DNA from: Inia geoffrensis
Taxonomy: Eukaryota > Chordata > Mammalia > Artiodactyla > Iniidae
Length of the DNA: 64,000 nucleotides
Direction: 5' to 3'
Assembly: GCA_036417435.1 (NCBI GenBank)
Contig: CM070901.1
Location: forward strand, 160,600,044 to 160,664,043
Notes under the pieces: generated by a model
Told to the model about the DNA's origin: nothing
What the model saw: only the letters and a program-made list of their open reading frames with translations
Databases searched by the model: none
Translations under genes and position numbers: made by a program
In this document: piece after piece, positions 45,371 through 58,062 of the stretch
How the letters are laid out: every line of letters starts with the position of its first letter
Numbering within the stretch: the stretch's first letter is position 1

Positions 45371-48300
45371 CCCATAGTTTTAGTCTTTGCCAATGTGGTA
45401 GGTGAAAATGGCATGAGGGTCAACACTGAATAAGAGAGTTCATGTCCTCAAGGAGCTCACTGTAGAGTGAAGGGAACAAATATATAAATCAAGAGTTAGT
45501 AGTGTGAAAAGTGTTATCACAGAGGACTGTACAAAGAGCTGAAGGAATGCACCGGAAGGAGTGACTGGTCAACTGCCAACGTAAATGAGGGAAGTTGGAT
45601 TTTGGGGGAAGATGCCAGGTGGAGTGGGGGCAGGGCATTTAAATGTTGGCACTTCAGCAGAGCTTGGTCCCGTGCCTGTTCTCCCTCCTCCATGATCTGG
45701 AATGTAGATCCCTAACCCAAACTTCTGAATTCCAAATCCAGGTAGCCAATCGCAGCCCTGTTACATCCCCATTTCAATGTCTCAGAGACCCATCAAACTC
45801 AACATGTCCCCAGTAGAACTCAAACTTCTGCCGTGAGCAGTGCTGCTTCAGGGCTCAGATGACTTGAGACATTAGATCCTTCAGTTAGACCCAGTCCTGC
45901 TCCAGCACCTCAGAGCATCAGGGGCAGCAACACTTAAGGAGGCATCCACTTTCAGGGCCATCTCCTTGCTTGCCTCACTCTAGTCCAGGGGTGTTCTTAG
46001 CGTTCCCACAGAAGGCACCCTTGGTAGGGACAGTGGGCAGGGACAAAGGGGGTCAGAGCAGGGCTGATGTGCCCAATGACTTGACCCCACTGGTTAGTTA
46101 CACAGTCATGTGTGAAAAGTCCCTAGAAATGTCCCAAAAATACTTGAAGGGAACTTTGCAGGGGCAACAACAGGAACTTGGGATGATTAGTGCTCATGTG
46201 GCTTTGTTTGAGTCCACAGGGTTATGAGGCCTGCGTGATATTTGGATTATAATAACTTTTTTTTCTGCCTGACCTGCCATCCAGAGCAGCTTGTGTGCCG
46301 GAACCACTTCTGTCTTTATATAGACAGAGGCTGGCACAAAGCAGGCCTTTGATAAATGTGTGTTGACCAAGTAAATACCTGCTAAATAATTAAACTCTCA
46401 TTCTCCTCGTTGCCTTTGCCACCAACCTGCTTCTCCTCCACTCTTCCCTGTTTTAGGGAACAGCACCCCCAACTTACCACACAGCCAGAAATCTGGGAGT
46501 TGTCCTTAACCTCTGTCTGCTGCCTCACCGCTCTATGCCTACCCTACACAATCCATGCCTGAATCCTATTGTTGTTTACTTCATAAATGGTGCCCATCGG
46601 TGTTTCTGTCTCCACTACCTGTGCCTCCATCTGAGGTGCCATAGTGCCTCGCCTGAACTTCTGCAGCCTCTGAACTGGTCCCCAACTTCTTCTGCTCCTG
46701 CCCGTCTTCTCTCTTCTCCACCCAGAAGCCAGCATAATGTTTTCAAAATGCAAATCTGATCATGTCTGTGTGTGTCTCTCTCTCTCTTACACACACACAT
46801 ACCCTTAAACCTCTTCAGTGGCTTCATATTGCCCTTAGGATAAAAACCAAAACCCTCACCATGTCTGACCCAGCCCTGCCCGCATGGAGAGCCCTGCCTG
46901 GCTTTCCTTTCTCATCTCATGCCATTCTCCTCAGTTCCTTTGCTTGGCAACCCTGGCCTTTTTCAGTTCCTCAAACAAGCGAGACTCCTGCCTCCTCCTG
47001 ACTGTCTGGTTTCTTCTCCAAAAACTCCAATCACAGCTCCCCTCCCCCCACTCCAGTCCCTCCCTGCTCCACCTCTTTTCCTTAGATACTGTAGTTCCTA
47101 CACATCCTTAAGACTTCTAAAAATGTCATTTCTTCAGCGAAGGCTTCCCAGATCCCCAGGGCAAGTCAGCTTAGCTCTCGTTGTCATATGTTCTCAGGGC
47201 TCATTCCTAACGCTTACCACATTTGAAGTTCACTTCCTCATGTGATTATTTGAGTAACATCTACCTCTGCCACTTGAACGTAAGCCCCATGAGGGCAGGA
47301 ACTTTGCCTGCGGTGCTGATGGTTATGTCCCCAGCAACCAGCACATATTGGATTGGCTGGATTGGCTGATCAACAAAGAGTTGTTGGCTAAGTGAATAGA
47401 AATAGGAACAGCACATGCAGAGACATGAAAACATTACAAAGCTTGGCATGGCGCCCTGGAATGGCAAGTCACGTGGTATGATCTAGACTGGGGGTGGAGG
47501 GAGGTGCATGGAAAATGGCAGGAGATTTTTCAGGCCCCAGAGGTAATCCATGTCTTGATGTTTAAGTAAGGAGATAGAATGCCCAGGGGGAGCATCAAGA
47601 TCACATGGTCAGAGATGTACAGTAGAGAAGGAAACCAGTGGCTTACAGCCCATATCTGGCCTGTGCATATGTTTTAATTGGCTTGCCTAATTAAAAAAAA
47701 ATTGAAAGAGTTGCCAGTACTTATACATTGGGAGGTTTCACATATTTTTTTTAATTCTGCATTTACAGTTTTTCTCAAAACATCAGCTGTTCTAGAACAC
47801 TGGGTTTGTACTGCTGCAAACAATAATTATCTTCCACCTTTAGAAGGCACTGCCTCTAGCTTCCCAGGCATTTTTTTTCTACCAGCCTGACTCTCTAAGC
47901 ATTTGAGTTAGTGACCCAACTCTAGAGGGATCATTCTGGTGGGCGGAATGGAAGAAGAGACTGGAGAGGGTTGAGCGGGTGGGGGAAGGGCAATGGCAGC
48001 GGGAGGAACTCAGGGAACAAAGGGAGCTCATACTCAACTTGGAGACACCTAGGCCCGGGGGACCCTACATCTGGACTCAGTCAGCTGAGCTCAGGCTTGG
48101 GGTGGGGGAGGGGAATAACCTTCAGATCCTAGGGCCCTTCTTCCACCATCAGAAGCTTTGTTTGGACAAAAGAGAAGATAAAAACAAAACAGGAAATCCA
48201 CTGTGCTCCTGGCTGGTCTGAGAGTAAATGAATGGAAACTTTAGAGGTTTAGCAAGATAAAAGCTACCTTCCTCTGGGCCCGCCCTTGTCCTCTCCATGT

Positions 48301-49177
48301 CTTAGAGAGATATAAGATAGATAAGACCATGGTCCTTAGTACAGAGGAAATTGACAGTCTTGTTGTGGAGGAAGACATTTAAATAACTAAATAGTGCTAT
48401 ATAATAGAAAAGAAAGCATTCATTCATTCATCAAATATATTTTGAGCCCCTACCATGTGCCAGATACTGTGTTAGGTGCTGGGAGTATAGTCATGAAGAA
48501 AACAGACATGGCCTATGCCCTCATACAGTTTACACCTAGGTGGTTTGGGAGATCAGTGAATGACGGAATTAATTCTGAAGGATGGGAGCTCTTGAAGGGA
48601 AGCATTTGGGCTGGGCCTGGAAGGAATAATAAAATTTTGCTAGGACTTGGGTTGGAGCATAGAAAGTCCATTCTAGTCAGAAGGAGGAACAGGAAGAACT
48701 GGTGAGAGAATGCATGAGATGTGTGAGGAATAGAGAAGTGTTGGGTTGGAATGATTTTTATAGAAGAGAAGAAAGCAAACTGTTTAGACCCCCAAGTTGT
48801 TTTTTAATCTAAATACCATTGGGTTGTTGTCTAGAAATTGAATTCTTTAAAATGGAACTATTTCAAAATAACTAAAACAAGAAACAAATCCAGAGGTGAA
48901 AACACCATTGTCCCACTGTATGAGGTTTCACCGTAAAATAAGGTTATCATTTTAAATCAGCATAACACTCCAGAAATTACATGTTGAAATCAGAGGTTTT
49001 GAGTTCCTCTTTTCAAATTGCCTTCAGAGCCTAAAGCTCATTCTTCTGACTATTATCAAAGCTGACAATCTGTTGTTGTGTTCATGAATTTATAGCTGAC
49101 TCTTTGAATTAACACATATGCAATTTATGCAGTAGCATGGATAGCATTTAACATTAAAGCTGACAAATTTATATTCC
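45371..49177. other. 5' flank without CHR SINEs
   Basis: Ancient repeats dominate: an unassigned mammalian repeat near 45420-45630 and again at about 48400-48760, and a long L2 3' end at about 46430-47400. The segment 48780-49140 looks unique and AT-rich. No gene is recognised. Confidence 0.5.
46430..47400 (+). repeat. L2 LINE 3' end, long copy
   Basis: Ordered L2 landmarks: 'aaatctgatcatgtctgtg', 'ctcttcagtggcttcatat', 'cccttaggataaaaacc', 'tttcagttcctcaaacaagc', 'cgaaggcttcccagatcc' and 'gtaagccccatgagggcag'. A (TG/TC)n run at 46768-46800 interrupts it. Confidence 0.8.
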
Positions 49178-49389
49178 TTTTTTTTTTTTTTTTTTTTGCG
49201 GTACGCGGGCCTCTCACTGTTGTGGCCTCTGCCGTTGCGGAGCACAGGCTCCAGACGCGCAGGCTCAGGGGCCATGGCTCACGGGCCCAGCCGCTCCGCG
49301 GCACGCGGGATCCTCCCAGACCGAAGCACGAACCTGCGTCCCCTGCATCGGCAGGCGGACTCTTAACCACTGCGCCACCAGGGAAGCCC
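49178..49389 (-). mobile_element. CHR SINE, deleted class, long T tail
   Basis: Minus-strand copy with about 20 T at the left. Target-site copies tatattcc plus T run lie at 49170-49177 and 49390-49397. Confidence 0.95.
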
Positions 49390-49419
49390 TATATTCCTTT
49401 TTTTTTTGAACTTTAAAAA

Positions 49420-49701
49420 AATTTATTTATTTATTTGGCTGTGTCGGGTCTTAGCTGCAGCATGAGGGATCTTCATTGCAGCATGTGGGATCTTTCATTG
49501 CGGTGTGTGGGCTCTTCCTTGCGGCACACGGGCTTCTCTCTAGTGGTGCGCAGGCTCCAGAGTGTGCGAGCTCAGTAGTTGCGGCACACAGGCTTAGTTG
49601 CCCCGCAGCATGCAGGATCTTAGCTCCTCGACCAGGGATCGAACCTGCGTCCCCTGCATTGGAAGGCAGATTCTTAATCATTGGACCACCAGGGAAGTCC
49701 C
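49420..49701 (-). mobile_element. CHR-related SINE, intermediate/long class
   Basis: From a (TTTA)n tail and 'ggctgtgtcgggtcttagc' to 'ggaccaccagggaagtcc'. It lies 30 bp from the preceding SINE in the same orientation. Confidence 0.9.
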
Positions 49702-50983
49702 TAAATTTTTATTCTTGAGGGTGATTTTAATTTGGGGAAACAGGTAATTCAGGGCCAAAGTTAGTAAATAAGGTAGTAATCAAATCGGGAGAAAAATTTC
49801 AAGTAAAGAATTGAGTGTGACTGTAGAGTAGTGAATTTGATCTATTTGTGTAACTTTTAAAGTGATCCTCAAATACTTTTGACAGATGATGGCACTGTCA
49901 GAACACACCCACCCAAAGCGTCTACTTCAAGAACAGCACTTGTTTTATTCACGCATGCATGCATTCATTCAATAAGTATTCATTAAGTACCTACCTACCA
50001 GATGCCAAGTGTTGTTCTGAGTGTCGAGGTAAGTGGTGAGCAAGATAGACAGGGTCCCCGCTTTTGTGCCGCTTTCTAAATAAACGAGATGAATAATCAC
50101 CAAGCAAACTAACAGGGTTGAAAGAAGTTTCAGAAAGACAGTAAAGCAAGATACTGTGATAGAGTGACTGGGGGTTGTATACTTTAGGTGGGATAGTCCC
50201 GGGAGGTCTCTCTGTGGGGGCCCTGATGAGGGAGAAGGAGCCAGTCATGGGCCGTGCTGAAGGAACCTTGCTCTGGAAAAAAGGAACAGCAAGTGCAGGG
50301 GCCCTGAGGCAGGAACTGGCTGAGTGAATTCTAGGAATAGAACAAGGGCCAAATGGCTGGAGAATAAGTGAGCACAGGGGGTAGGTATAGGAGTGAAGTG
50401 GGTGAGGTAGGGAGGATCAGAAACCAGTATGGCCATGTAGGTTGCAGTAAGGAGTTTTCTCTGGCTTCTGTTCTCTGGAAGAACAGAAGCACAAAGACCA
50501 ATGAAAAGGCTATTACAGTAAATACTTGACAAATATTTGTTTATTTAGTACAGAAATTAACCTGTGTTTTATTGTTGTTATTTTTTCTTCCAGTTTTATT
50601 GAGACAAAATTGACATATGGCACTGTATAAGTTTAAGGTATATAGCATAATGATTTGACTTATATACATCAGGAAGTGATTATCACAGAAGTTTAGTGAA
50701 TGTCATTTCATATAGATACAAAATTAAAGACATAGAAAAAAATTTTTCCTTGTGATGAGAACATTACATCCCTAGTACTTCTTTATCTTATAACTGGAAG
50801 TTTGTACCTTTTGACTGCCATCACTCAATTCCCTCTGCCCTCACTCCCTGCCTCTGGTAACCACAAATCTGATCTCTTTTTCTATGAGTTTGTTTGTTTG
50901 TTTGTTTGCTTTTGAAGTATAATTGACCTACAATAGTATGTCAGTTCCTGTTACACAACATAGTGATTTGAGTTTTTCTTTTT

Positions 50984-51346
50984 TTAAAAAATAAATTTAT
51001 TTATTTATTCATTTATTTAATTTTTGGCTGCATTGGGTCTTCGCTGCTGCACGTGGGCTTTCTCTAGTTGCAGTGAGTGGGGGCTACTCTTTGTTGCGAG
51101 GTGCAGGCTTCTCATTGTGGTGGCTTCTCTTGTTGCAGAGCACAGGCTCTAGGCACATGGGCTTCAGTAGTTGTGGCACATGGGCTTCAGTAGTTGTGGC
51201 TCACGGGCTCTAGAGTGCAGGCTCAGTAGTTGTGGCGCACTGGCTTAGTTGCTCTGTGGCATGTGGGATCTTCCCGGACCAGGGCTCGAAGCCATGTACC
51301 CTGCATTGGCAGGCGGATTCTTAACCACTGCACCACCAGGGAAGCC
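50984..51346 (-). mobile_element. CHR SINE, long class, nested in L1, internal duplication
   Basis: Long copy with target-site duplication ttgagtttttcttttt at about 50968-50983 and 51347-51362. The block 'cacatgggcttcagtagttg' occurs twice in tandem (about 51155-51200), an internal duplication. Confidence 0.93.
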
Positions 51347-51357
51347 TTGAGTTTTTC

Positions 51358-51470
51358 TTTTTGGCTGCACCACGTGGCTTTCAGGATCCTAGTTCCCCAA
51401 CCAGGCATTGAACCCAGGCCATGGCAGTGAACGCGCCGAGTCCTAACCACTAGACTGCCAGGGAACTCCT
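51358..51470 (-). mobile_element. CHR SINE, short class, abutting the previous SINE
   Basis: 'ggctgcaccacgtggctt' to 'ctgccagggaactcct'. It is separated from the long SINE only by its target-site duplication. Confidence 0.92.
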
Positions 51471-51885
51471 CTGATATTTCTATACACTTCAAAATGATCA
51501 CCGTAAGTCTACTTATGATATGTCACCATATAAAGATATTACATAGTTATTGACTATATTCCCCACACTATACATTTCATAACCATGACTCATTTATTTT
51601 GCAACTGGAAGTTTGTACCTCTTAATCTCCCTCACCTATTTCTTTCCTCCCTCTATCCCCCTTCCACTCCGGCAACTACCCATTTGTATTCTGTGTCTCT
51701 TACTCTGTTTCTGTTTTGTTATGTTTGTTCATTTGTTTTGTTTTTTAGATTCCACATATATGTGAAAACATACAGTATTTGTCTTTCTCTGCCTGACTTA
51801 TTTCACTTAGCATAATATCCTCTAGGTCCATCCATGTTGTTGAAGTGGAAAGATTTCATTCTTTTTTATGGCTGAGTAATATTCC

Positions 51886-51892
<7 letters not shown>

Positions 51893-51924
<32 letters not shown>
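51893..51924. repeat. (AT)n dinucleotide repeat
   Basis: About 16 uninterrupted AT units lie within the L1. Confidence 0.9.
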
Positions 51925-51926
<2 letters not shown>

Positions 51927-52238
51927 CACATCTTCTTTATCCATTCATTTATCCATTCACCTATTGATGGGCACTTAGGCTGCTTCCATATCTTGGCTAT
52001 TGTAAAGAATGCTGCAATGAACATAGGGGTGCATATTTCTCTTCTAATTAGTGTTTTTGTATTCATCAGATAAATACCCAGCAGTGCAATTGCTGGATTA
52101 TATGGTAGTTCTATTTTTAATATTTTGAGGAATCTCCAAACTGTTTCCATAGTGGCTGCACCAATTTACATTCCTACCAACAGTGCATGAAGGTTCCCTT
52201 TTTTTCACATCCTCGCTGACGCTTATGTGTTGTCTTTT

Positions 52239-52355
52239 TTTCTTTTTGGCTGCCCTGTGAGGCTTGCTGGATCTTAGTTCCCCGACCAGCAATTGAACCT
52301 GGGCCCTGGCAGTGAAAGTGCCGAGTCCTAACCACTGGACAGCCAGGGAATTCCC
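52239..52355 (-). mobile_element. CHR SINE, short class, nested in L1
   Basis: Target-site copies tatgtgttgtctttt and tatatgttgtctttt lie at 52224-52238 and 52356-52370, with one mismatch. Confidence 0.94.
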
Positions 52356-52650
52356 TATATGTTGTCTTTTGGATAATGGCCATTGTGACAGGTGTGAGGT
52401 GATATCTCATTACGGTTTTGACTTGCATTTCCCTGATGTTAAGTGATGTTGAGCATCTTTTTATATGCTTGTTGATCATCTGTATGTTTTCTTTGAAAAC
52501 AGGTCTATTCAGATCCTCTGCCCATTTTTAAATTGGGTTATTTGTTTCTTTGATGTTGAGTTGTATGAATTATTTGTATATTTTGGATATTAACCCCTTA
52601 TCAGATACATCATTTGCAAATATCTTTTACCATTCAGTAGGTGGCATTTT

Positions 52651-52856
52651 CTTTTTTTTTTTTTTGCAGTACGCGGGCCTCTCACTGTTGTGGCCTCTCC
52701 CGTTGCGGAGCACAGGCTCCGGACGCGCAGGCTCAGCGGCCATGGCTCATGGGCCTAGCCGCTCCACGGCATGTGGGATCTTCCCGGACTGGGGCACGAA
52801 CCCATGTCCCTTGCATTGGTAGGGGACTCTCAACCACTGTGCCACCAGGGAAGCCC
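52651..52856 (-). mobile_element. CHR SINE, deleted class, nested in L1
   Basis: Minus-strand copy with a T14 tail, ending 'gccaccagggaagccc'. The head has lost two or three bases near 'ggtaggggactc'. Confidence 0.93.
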
Positions 52857-53330
52857 GGCCTTTTCATTTTGTTGATAGTTTCCTTTGCTGTGCAAAAGCC
52901 TTTCAGTTTGATGTAGACCTATTTGTTTATTTTTGTTGTTGTTTTCCTTGCCTGAGGAGATATATCCAAAAAAATATTACTAAGACTGATGTCAAACAAC
53001 TTACTGCCTATGTTCTCTTCTAGAAGTTTTATGGTTTCATGTCTTACATTTAAGTCTTTAATCCATTTTGCATTTATTTTTGTGCATGGTATGAGACCAC
53101 TTTGATTCTTTTGCATATAGCTGTCCAGTTTTCCCAACACCATTTATTGAAGAGGCTGTCTTTTCCCTATTGTATATTCTTGCTTCCTTTCTCATAAATT
53201 AATTGCCCATATAAGTGTGGGTTCATTTCTTGACTCTCTATTCTGTTCCACTGATCTATGTGTCTGTTTTTGTGCCAGTACCATACTGTTTTGATTACTG
53301 TAGCTTTGTAGTATAGTTTGAAGTCAGGAT

Positions 53331-54424
53331 CAATGAATAATTCTTGACCATCTCCTATGTGCCAGGAACTGTGCATGTTGCTAGGGATATAATAGTGAAT
53401 AAGATGTGGGTTCCTGTTCTTGGGTTGCTGACAACAGTGGGAGATACAGACAAGTAAACTGGCAGTTGCTTATCGGTATACTAAATGCTAGAATAGGAGT
53501 AAGGTACAAGGTGCTGTGAAGGAACAGAGGAGGGTTACCAATCTGAGGGCTAAAGGAATGCTTCCTGGAAGAGGTGCCATTTAAGCTGAACTTGAAGGGC
53601 CTCAGGAATTGGCCATGGGAAGGGCTGGAGAAGAGCATCCCAGGCCTTAAGGGGGCTTAGAGGGGAGCAAGAATTTGGTGAAATTGAGGACCCACAAGGA
53701 GTTCAGCATGGCTGGGTCTTAGAGGTATACATCCTGTAAAAAAAAGAAATCAGACTTAAGTTTTGTGTTTTTTAAAATGTAAACCTTTTGAGTTTGCATA
53801 GGAAAGACTTTCAAAAGTTTTTCAGCAGCAGAAGAACATGGTTCAGGGGACTGCCCAACCCTCAATTGCTTCTCTTCCTGATATCGTCAGTCATGATAAT
53901 AATCTGTTGAGCTGTAACTTTGAACCTGATATACTCAGTGTTGAAAAACACAAAGCATTCTTGTTGAACACCTCTGGTTATCCCTAATTAGATGAAAAGG
54001 AACAGAGGAGGGAAAAATCATTACTCTCTGGGTAATGGAAAAGACCTAGCCAGGAAACTGCCTGAGACCACTTAAATCCTATCATCTGTGAGGCCATAGC
54101 CTGAGGGTGTGCAGTGTGGCAAAGAGACTTAGGGCCTGCTTAAAGCTTTTTTAAGGACACTTGACAAATCCAGCTTATCAAAGGATGGGACCAGTCAGTT
54201 AATTCTGTGCTCCAATAAACTGACTCATTAGGTTTGTCCCTAACCTCTAGGGTCGTTGTGCATAAAATGATTCCTCATTGGCACAGTTGGTCTGTATTTC
54301 TTGGGATAATGGTTCAATGCCTGTATAATCAGACTTTTTTCTGAGACAAGCTCACTAGGGCACTTTCAGATACCTTTTTTGATAGAACGGGCTGTTCTTT
54401 ACTAGGACCTAGGAACTTGGAATC
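53331..54424. other. Spacer between the two large L1 remnants
   Basis: About 53340-53720 is an unassigned ancient mammalian repeat ('ctatgtgccaggaactgtgc', 'gaatgcttcctggaagagg'). 53740-54420 looks unique. Confidence 0.5.
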
Positions 54425-54426
54425 AC

Positions 54427-54600
54427 AGAAATAATAATAGCCAACATCTACATGTGTTCAGTTTATTTCTCACAGTAGTCCTATGACGCTGGTACTGTCA
54501 TTCCTATTTCGTTGTTGAAAGAATAAAAGTGCAGGGAAGTTAAGTCACTTGCTCAAGGTCACCAGGGGTTTGAACCCGGGCAGTCTGACTCAAGAGCCCA
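54427..54600 (-). repeat. MIR SINE
   Basis: 'gtcacttgctcaaggtcacc' and 'tttgaacccgggcagtctga' are close to MIR consensus. Confidence 0.75.
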
Positions 54601-54624
54601 AATTCTTTTAAAATGAATTAATCT

Positions 54625-55013
54625 GGGCTTCCTGGGTGGCGCAGTGTTTGGGAATCTGCCTGCCAATGCAGGAGACACGGGTTCGCGGTCCGGGAGGATC
54701 TCACATGCCGTGAAGCAACTAAGCCCATGCGCCACAACTACTGAGCCTGCACTCTAGAGACCATGAGTCACAACTACTGAGCCCACACACTGCAACTACT
54801 GAAGCCCGCAGGCCTAGACCCCGTGCTCTGCAACAAGAGAAGCGACTGCGCTGAGAAGCCTGTGCACCGCAACAAAGAGTAGCCCCTGCTCACCACAACT
54901 AGAGAAAGCCCACGCGCAGCAACGAAGACCCAACGCAACCAAAGATAAATAAATAAATTTATTTTTTAAAATATATAAATAAATTTATTTAATTTTAAAA
55001 AGAATTGAAAATA
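54625..55013 (+). mobile_element. CHR SINE, long class, extended A/T tail
   Basis: Long copy starting 'gggcttcctgggtggcgc'. The tail runs through AAT/TTTA-rich sequence. Target-site copies gaattaatct and aaattaatct lie at 54615-54624 and 55014-55023. Confidence 0.9.
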
Positions 55014-55095
55014 AAATTAATCTATTTTTTATTGAAGTATAGTTGCTGTACAATATTATATGTTACAAGTGTACAATATAGTGATTCACAATTTT

Positions 55096-55236
55096 TATTT
55101 TTTAATTAATTATTTATTTATTTATTTTGGTCATGCTGTACGGCTTGTGGGATCTTAGTTCTCTGACCAGGAATTGAAGCCATGCCCTTGGCAGTGAAAG
55201 TGTGGAGTCCTAACCACTGGACCACCAGGGAATTCC
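55096..55236 (-). mobile_element. CHR SINE, short class, nested in L1
   Basis: (TTTA)n tail then 'catgctgtacggcttgtgg' to 'accaccagggaattcc'. A stray 24-bp SINE-like piece follows at about 55273-55296. Confidence 0.9.
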
Positions 55237-56798
55237 GTACAGTTTTTCTTTTTCTTTTTCTTTTGTTTTCTTTTTGGCCGCGCAGAGCAGCTTGGACAAT
55301 TTTTAAATGTTAAACTCCATTTATAGTTATTATAAAATGTTGGCTAAGTTCCTTGTGTTGTACAATATATCTTTGTAGCTTATATTTTTTCTTTTTTAAC
55401 ATCTTTATTGGAGTATAATTGCTTTACAATGTTGTGTTAGTTTCTGCTGTATAACAAAGTAAATCAGCTATATGTATACATATATCCCCATATCACTTAC
55501 CTCTTGCGTCTCCCTCCCATCCTCCCTATCCCACTCCTCTAGGCGGTCACAAAGCCCTGAGCTGATCTCCCTGTGCTATGCAGCTGCTTCCCACTAGCTA
55601 GCTATTTTACATTTGGTAGTGTATATGTGTCAATGCTACTTTCTCACTTCGTCCCAACTTACTCTTACCCTCCCTATGCCCTCAAGTCCATTCTCTTATC
55701 CTTGTAGCTTATTTATTTTATACATAATAGTTTGTACCTCTTAATCCCCTACCCCTATCTTGCCCCTCCTCCTTTCCCTCTTCCCACTGGTAACCACTAG
55801 TTTATTCTCTACATGTGTGAGTCTGTTTCTGTTTTTTTATATTCATTTGTTTGTTTTATTTTAAAATACACATATGAGTGAAACATACAGTATTTGTCTT
55901 TCTCTGTCTGACTTATTTTATTAAGTATACTACCCTCAAGGCCCACCCTTGTGGTTGAAAATGGCAAGATTTTACTTTTTTAAGGCAGAGTAATATTCCG
56001 TTTTGTATATCTATATCTATATATCTTCTTTATCCATTCATCTGTTGATGGACACTTAGATTACTTCCATATCTTGGCAATTGTAAATAATGCTGCTATG
56101 AACAGTAGGATACATATATCTTTTTGAGTTAGTCTTTTTGTTTTTTACAGATATATACCCAGGAGTGGAATTCCTGAGTCATATGGTAGCTCTATTTTTA
56201 GTTTTTTGAGAAACCTCCATACTGTTTTCCACAGTGGCTACACCAATTTACATTCCTACCAACAGTGTGTGAGGGTTCCCTTTCTCCACATCCTCACCAA
56301 CATTTTGTTATTTGTAGGCTTTTTGATGATAGGCCATTCTGACAAGTATAAGATGACATGTCATTGTGGTTTTGATTTGCTTTTCCTTGATGATTAGCCA
56401 TGTTAAGCATTTTTTCATGTGCCTGTTGGCCATCTGTATTACATCTTTGAAATAATGTCTATTCAGGTCTTCTGCCTATTTTTTAATCAGGTTTTTTTTT
56501 TTTTGATGTTGAGTTATGTGAGCTGTTTATATATGTTGGATATTAACCACTTATCAGTCATATCATTTGCAAATATTTTCTCCCATTTAGTAGGTTGTCT
56601 TTTTGTTTTGTTGATGGTTTCCTTTGCTATGCAAAAGCTTTTCACTTTAATTAGGTCCTATTTGTTTATTTTTGCTTTTATTTCCTTTGCTTTTAGGAGA
56701 TAGATCAAAAAAATATTGCTATGATTTATGTCAAAGAGAGTTCTGCCTATGTTTTCCTCTAGGAGTTTTATGGTTTCCAGTCTTATATTTAGGTCTTT

Positions 56799-57001
56799 TT
56801 TTTTTTTCCAGTACGTGGGCCTCTCACTGTTGTGGCCTCTCCCATTGCGGAGCACAGGCTCCGGACGTGCAGGCTCAGCGGCCATGACTCACGGGCCCAG
56901 CCACTCCGTGGCATGTGGGATCCTCCCGGACTGGGGCACGAACCCGTGTCCCCTGCATAGGCAGGTGGACTCCCAACCACTGCGCCACCAGGGAAGCCCA
57001 T
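56799..57001 (-). mobile_element. CHR SINE, deleted class, with perfect 16-bp target duplication
   Basis: Minus-strand copy inside L1. ttatatttaggtcttt occurs identically at 56783-56798 and 57002-57017, marking a recent insertion. Confidence 0.96.
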
Positions 57002-57645
57002 TTATATTTAGGTCTTTAATCCATTTTGAGTTTTTTTTTTTGTATATGGTATTAGAGAATGTTCTAATTTCATTCTTTTCATGTAGCTCTCCAGTTTTCC
57101 CAGCACCACTTATTGAAGAGACTGTCTTTTCTCCATTGTATATTCTTGTCTCCTTTGTCATAGATTAATTGACCATAAGTGCGTGGGTTTATTTCTGGGC
57201 TCTTTATTCTGTTCCACTGATCTATGTGTCTGTTTTTGTGCCAGTACCATACCGTTTTGATTGCTGTAGATTTGTAGTATACTCTCAAGCTAGGGAGTGT
57301 GATTCCTCTAATTCTGTTCTTCTGAGAGCCCAAATTTTTAAGCACTACACCATAGATGAGACCAATTTAGGAATTTAAAGAAAATGATACAACCATAAAC
57401 TCCTAAAGTTATGTAAATTGGTAAATTTTGGCCTCTAGTTCTATAAAACTAGGTGTAATTATACTGAATTTGGTGATTCTACAATGGCGTCAATACAATG
57501 CCTACCAAAAAACATTTACAATGCATAAAAACAGAATTTCTTTGTACCATTAAGTTGACCTAAACAAATTAATTTGTTCTCAAACTATTATAATAAGTTG
57601 TTATGATAAAGCTCATGTTAAGCAATTGTGTTTTCTTTCTTAAAG

Positions 57646-57841
57646 TTTTAAAAATATTTATTTATCTATCTATCTATTTTGGCTGCACTGGGTCTTAGTT
57701 GTGGCACGCAGATCTTCTTTGCAGCATGCGAACTCTTAGTTGTGGCATGCATGTGGGATCTAGCTCCCCGACCAGGGATTGAACCTGGGTCCTCTGCATT
57801 GGGAGCACAGAGTCTTACCCACTGGGCCACCAGGGAAGTCC
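57646..57841 (-). mobile_element. CHR-related SINE, intermediate class
   Basis: A (TTTA/TCTA)n tail precedes 'ggctgcactgggtcttagt', ending 'gggccaccagggaagtcccc'. Confidence 0.88.
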
Positions 57842-57855
57842 CCAAGTCATTCTTT

Positions 57856-58062
57856 TTTTTTTTTTTTTTTTGCGGTACGCGGGCCTCTCACTGTTGTGGC
57901 CTCTCCCGTTGCGGAGCACAGGCTCCAGACGCGCAGGCTCAGCGGCCATGGCTCACGGGCCCAGCTGCTCCATGGCATGTGGGATCTTCCGGGACCGGGG
58001 CACGAACCCGGGTCCCCTGCATCGGCAGGCGGACTCTCAACCACTGTGCCACCAGGGGAGCC
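57856..58062 (-). mobile_element. CHR SINE, deleted class, very young
   Basis: Near-consensus minus-strand copy with about 19 T. Perfect 15-bp target-site duplication cccaagtcattcttt at 57841-57855 and 58063-58077. Confidence 0.97.

Larger units (their letters stand above)
50560..53330 (-). mobile_element. Large L1 remnant with four nested SINEs
   Basis: Minus-strand L1 sequence from its 3' end ('ttttattgagacaaaattg') to ORF2 interior ('gattactgtagctttgtag'). Frames at 52150-51887 and 52479-52174 retain ORF2 segments ([20 protein letters not shown] and NPAIALLGIY) but are interrupted. SINEs sit at 50984, 51358, 52239 and 52651, and an (AT)n run at 51893. Confidence 0.88.
55020..57320 (-). 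mobile_element. Large L1 remnant(s) with nested SINEs
   Basis: A cetartiodactyl L1 3' end ('aacatctttattggagtata' to 'cactagctagctattttac', 55390-55690) lies beside an older minus-strand L1 whose ORF2 sequence continues to about 57320 ('ccagtaccataccgttttga'). All frames are broken. SINEs are at 55096 and 56799. Confidence 0.85.

Noticed and set aside
56728..57168. Recurrent open frames of 65-156 residues sharing the peptide [19 protein letters not shown] (for example at 10556, 38315, 44252, 52550, 56728, 57679 and 59097)
   Set aside because: They coincide exactly with deleted-class CHR SINEs read on the strand opposite to the element. They are translated repeats, not a protein family.
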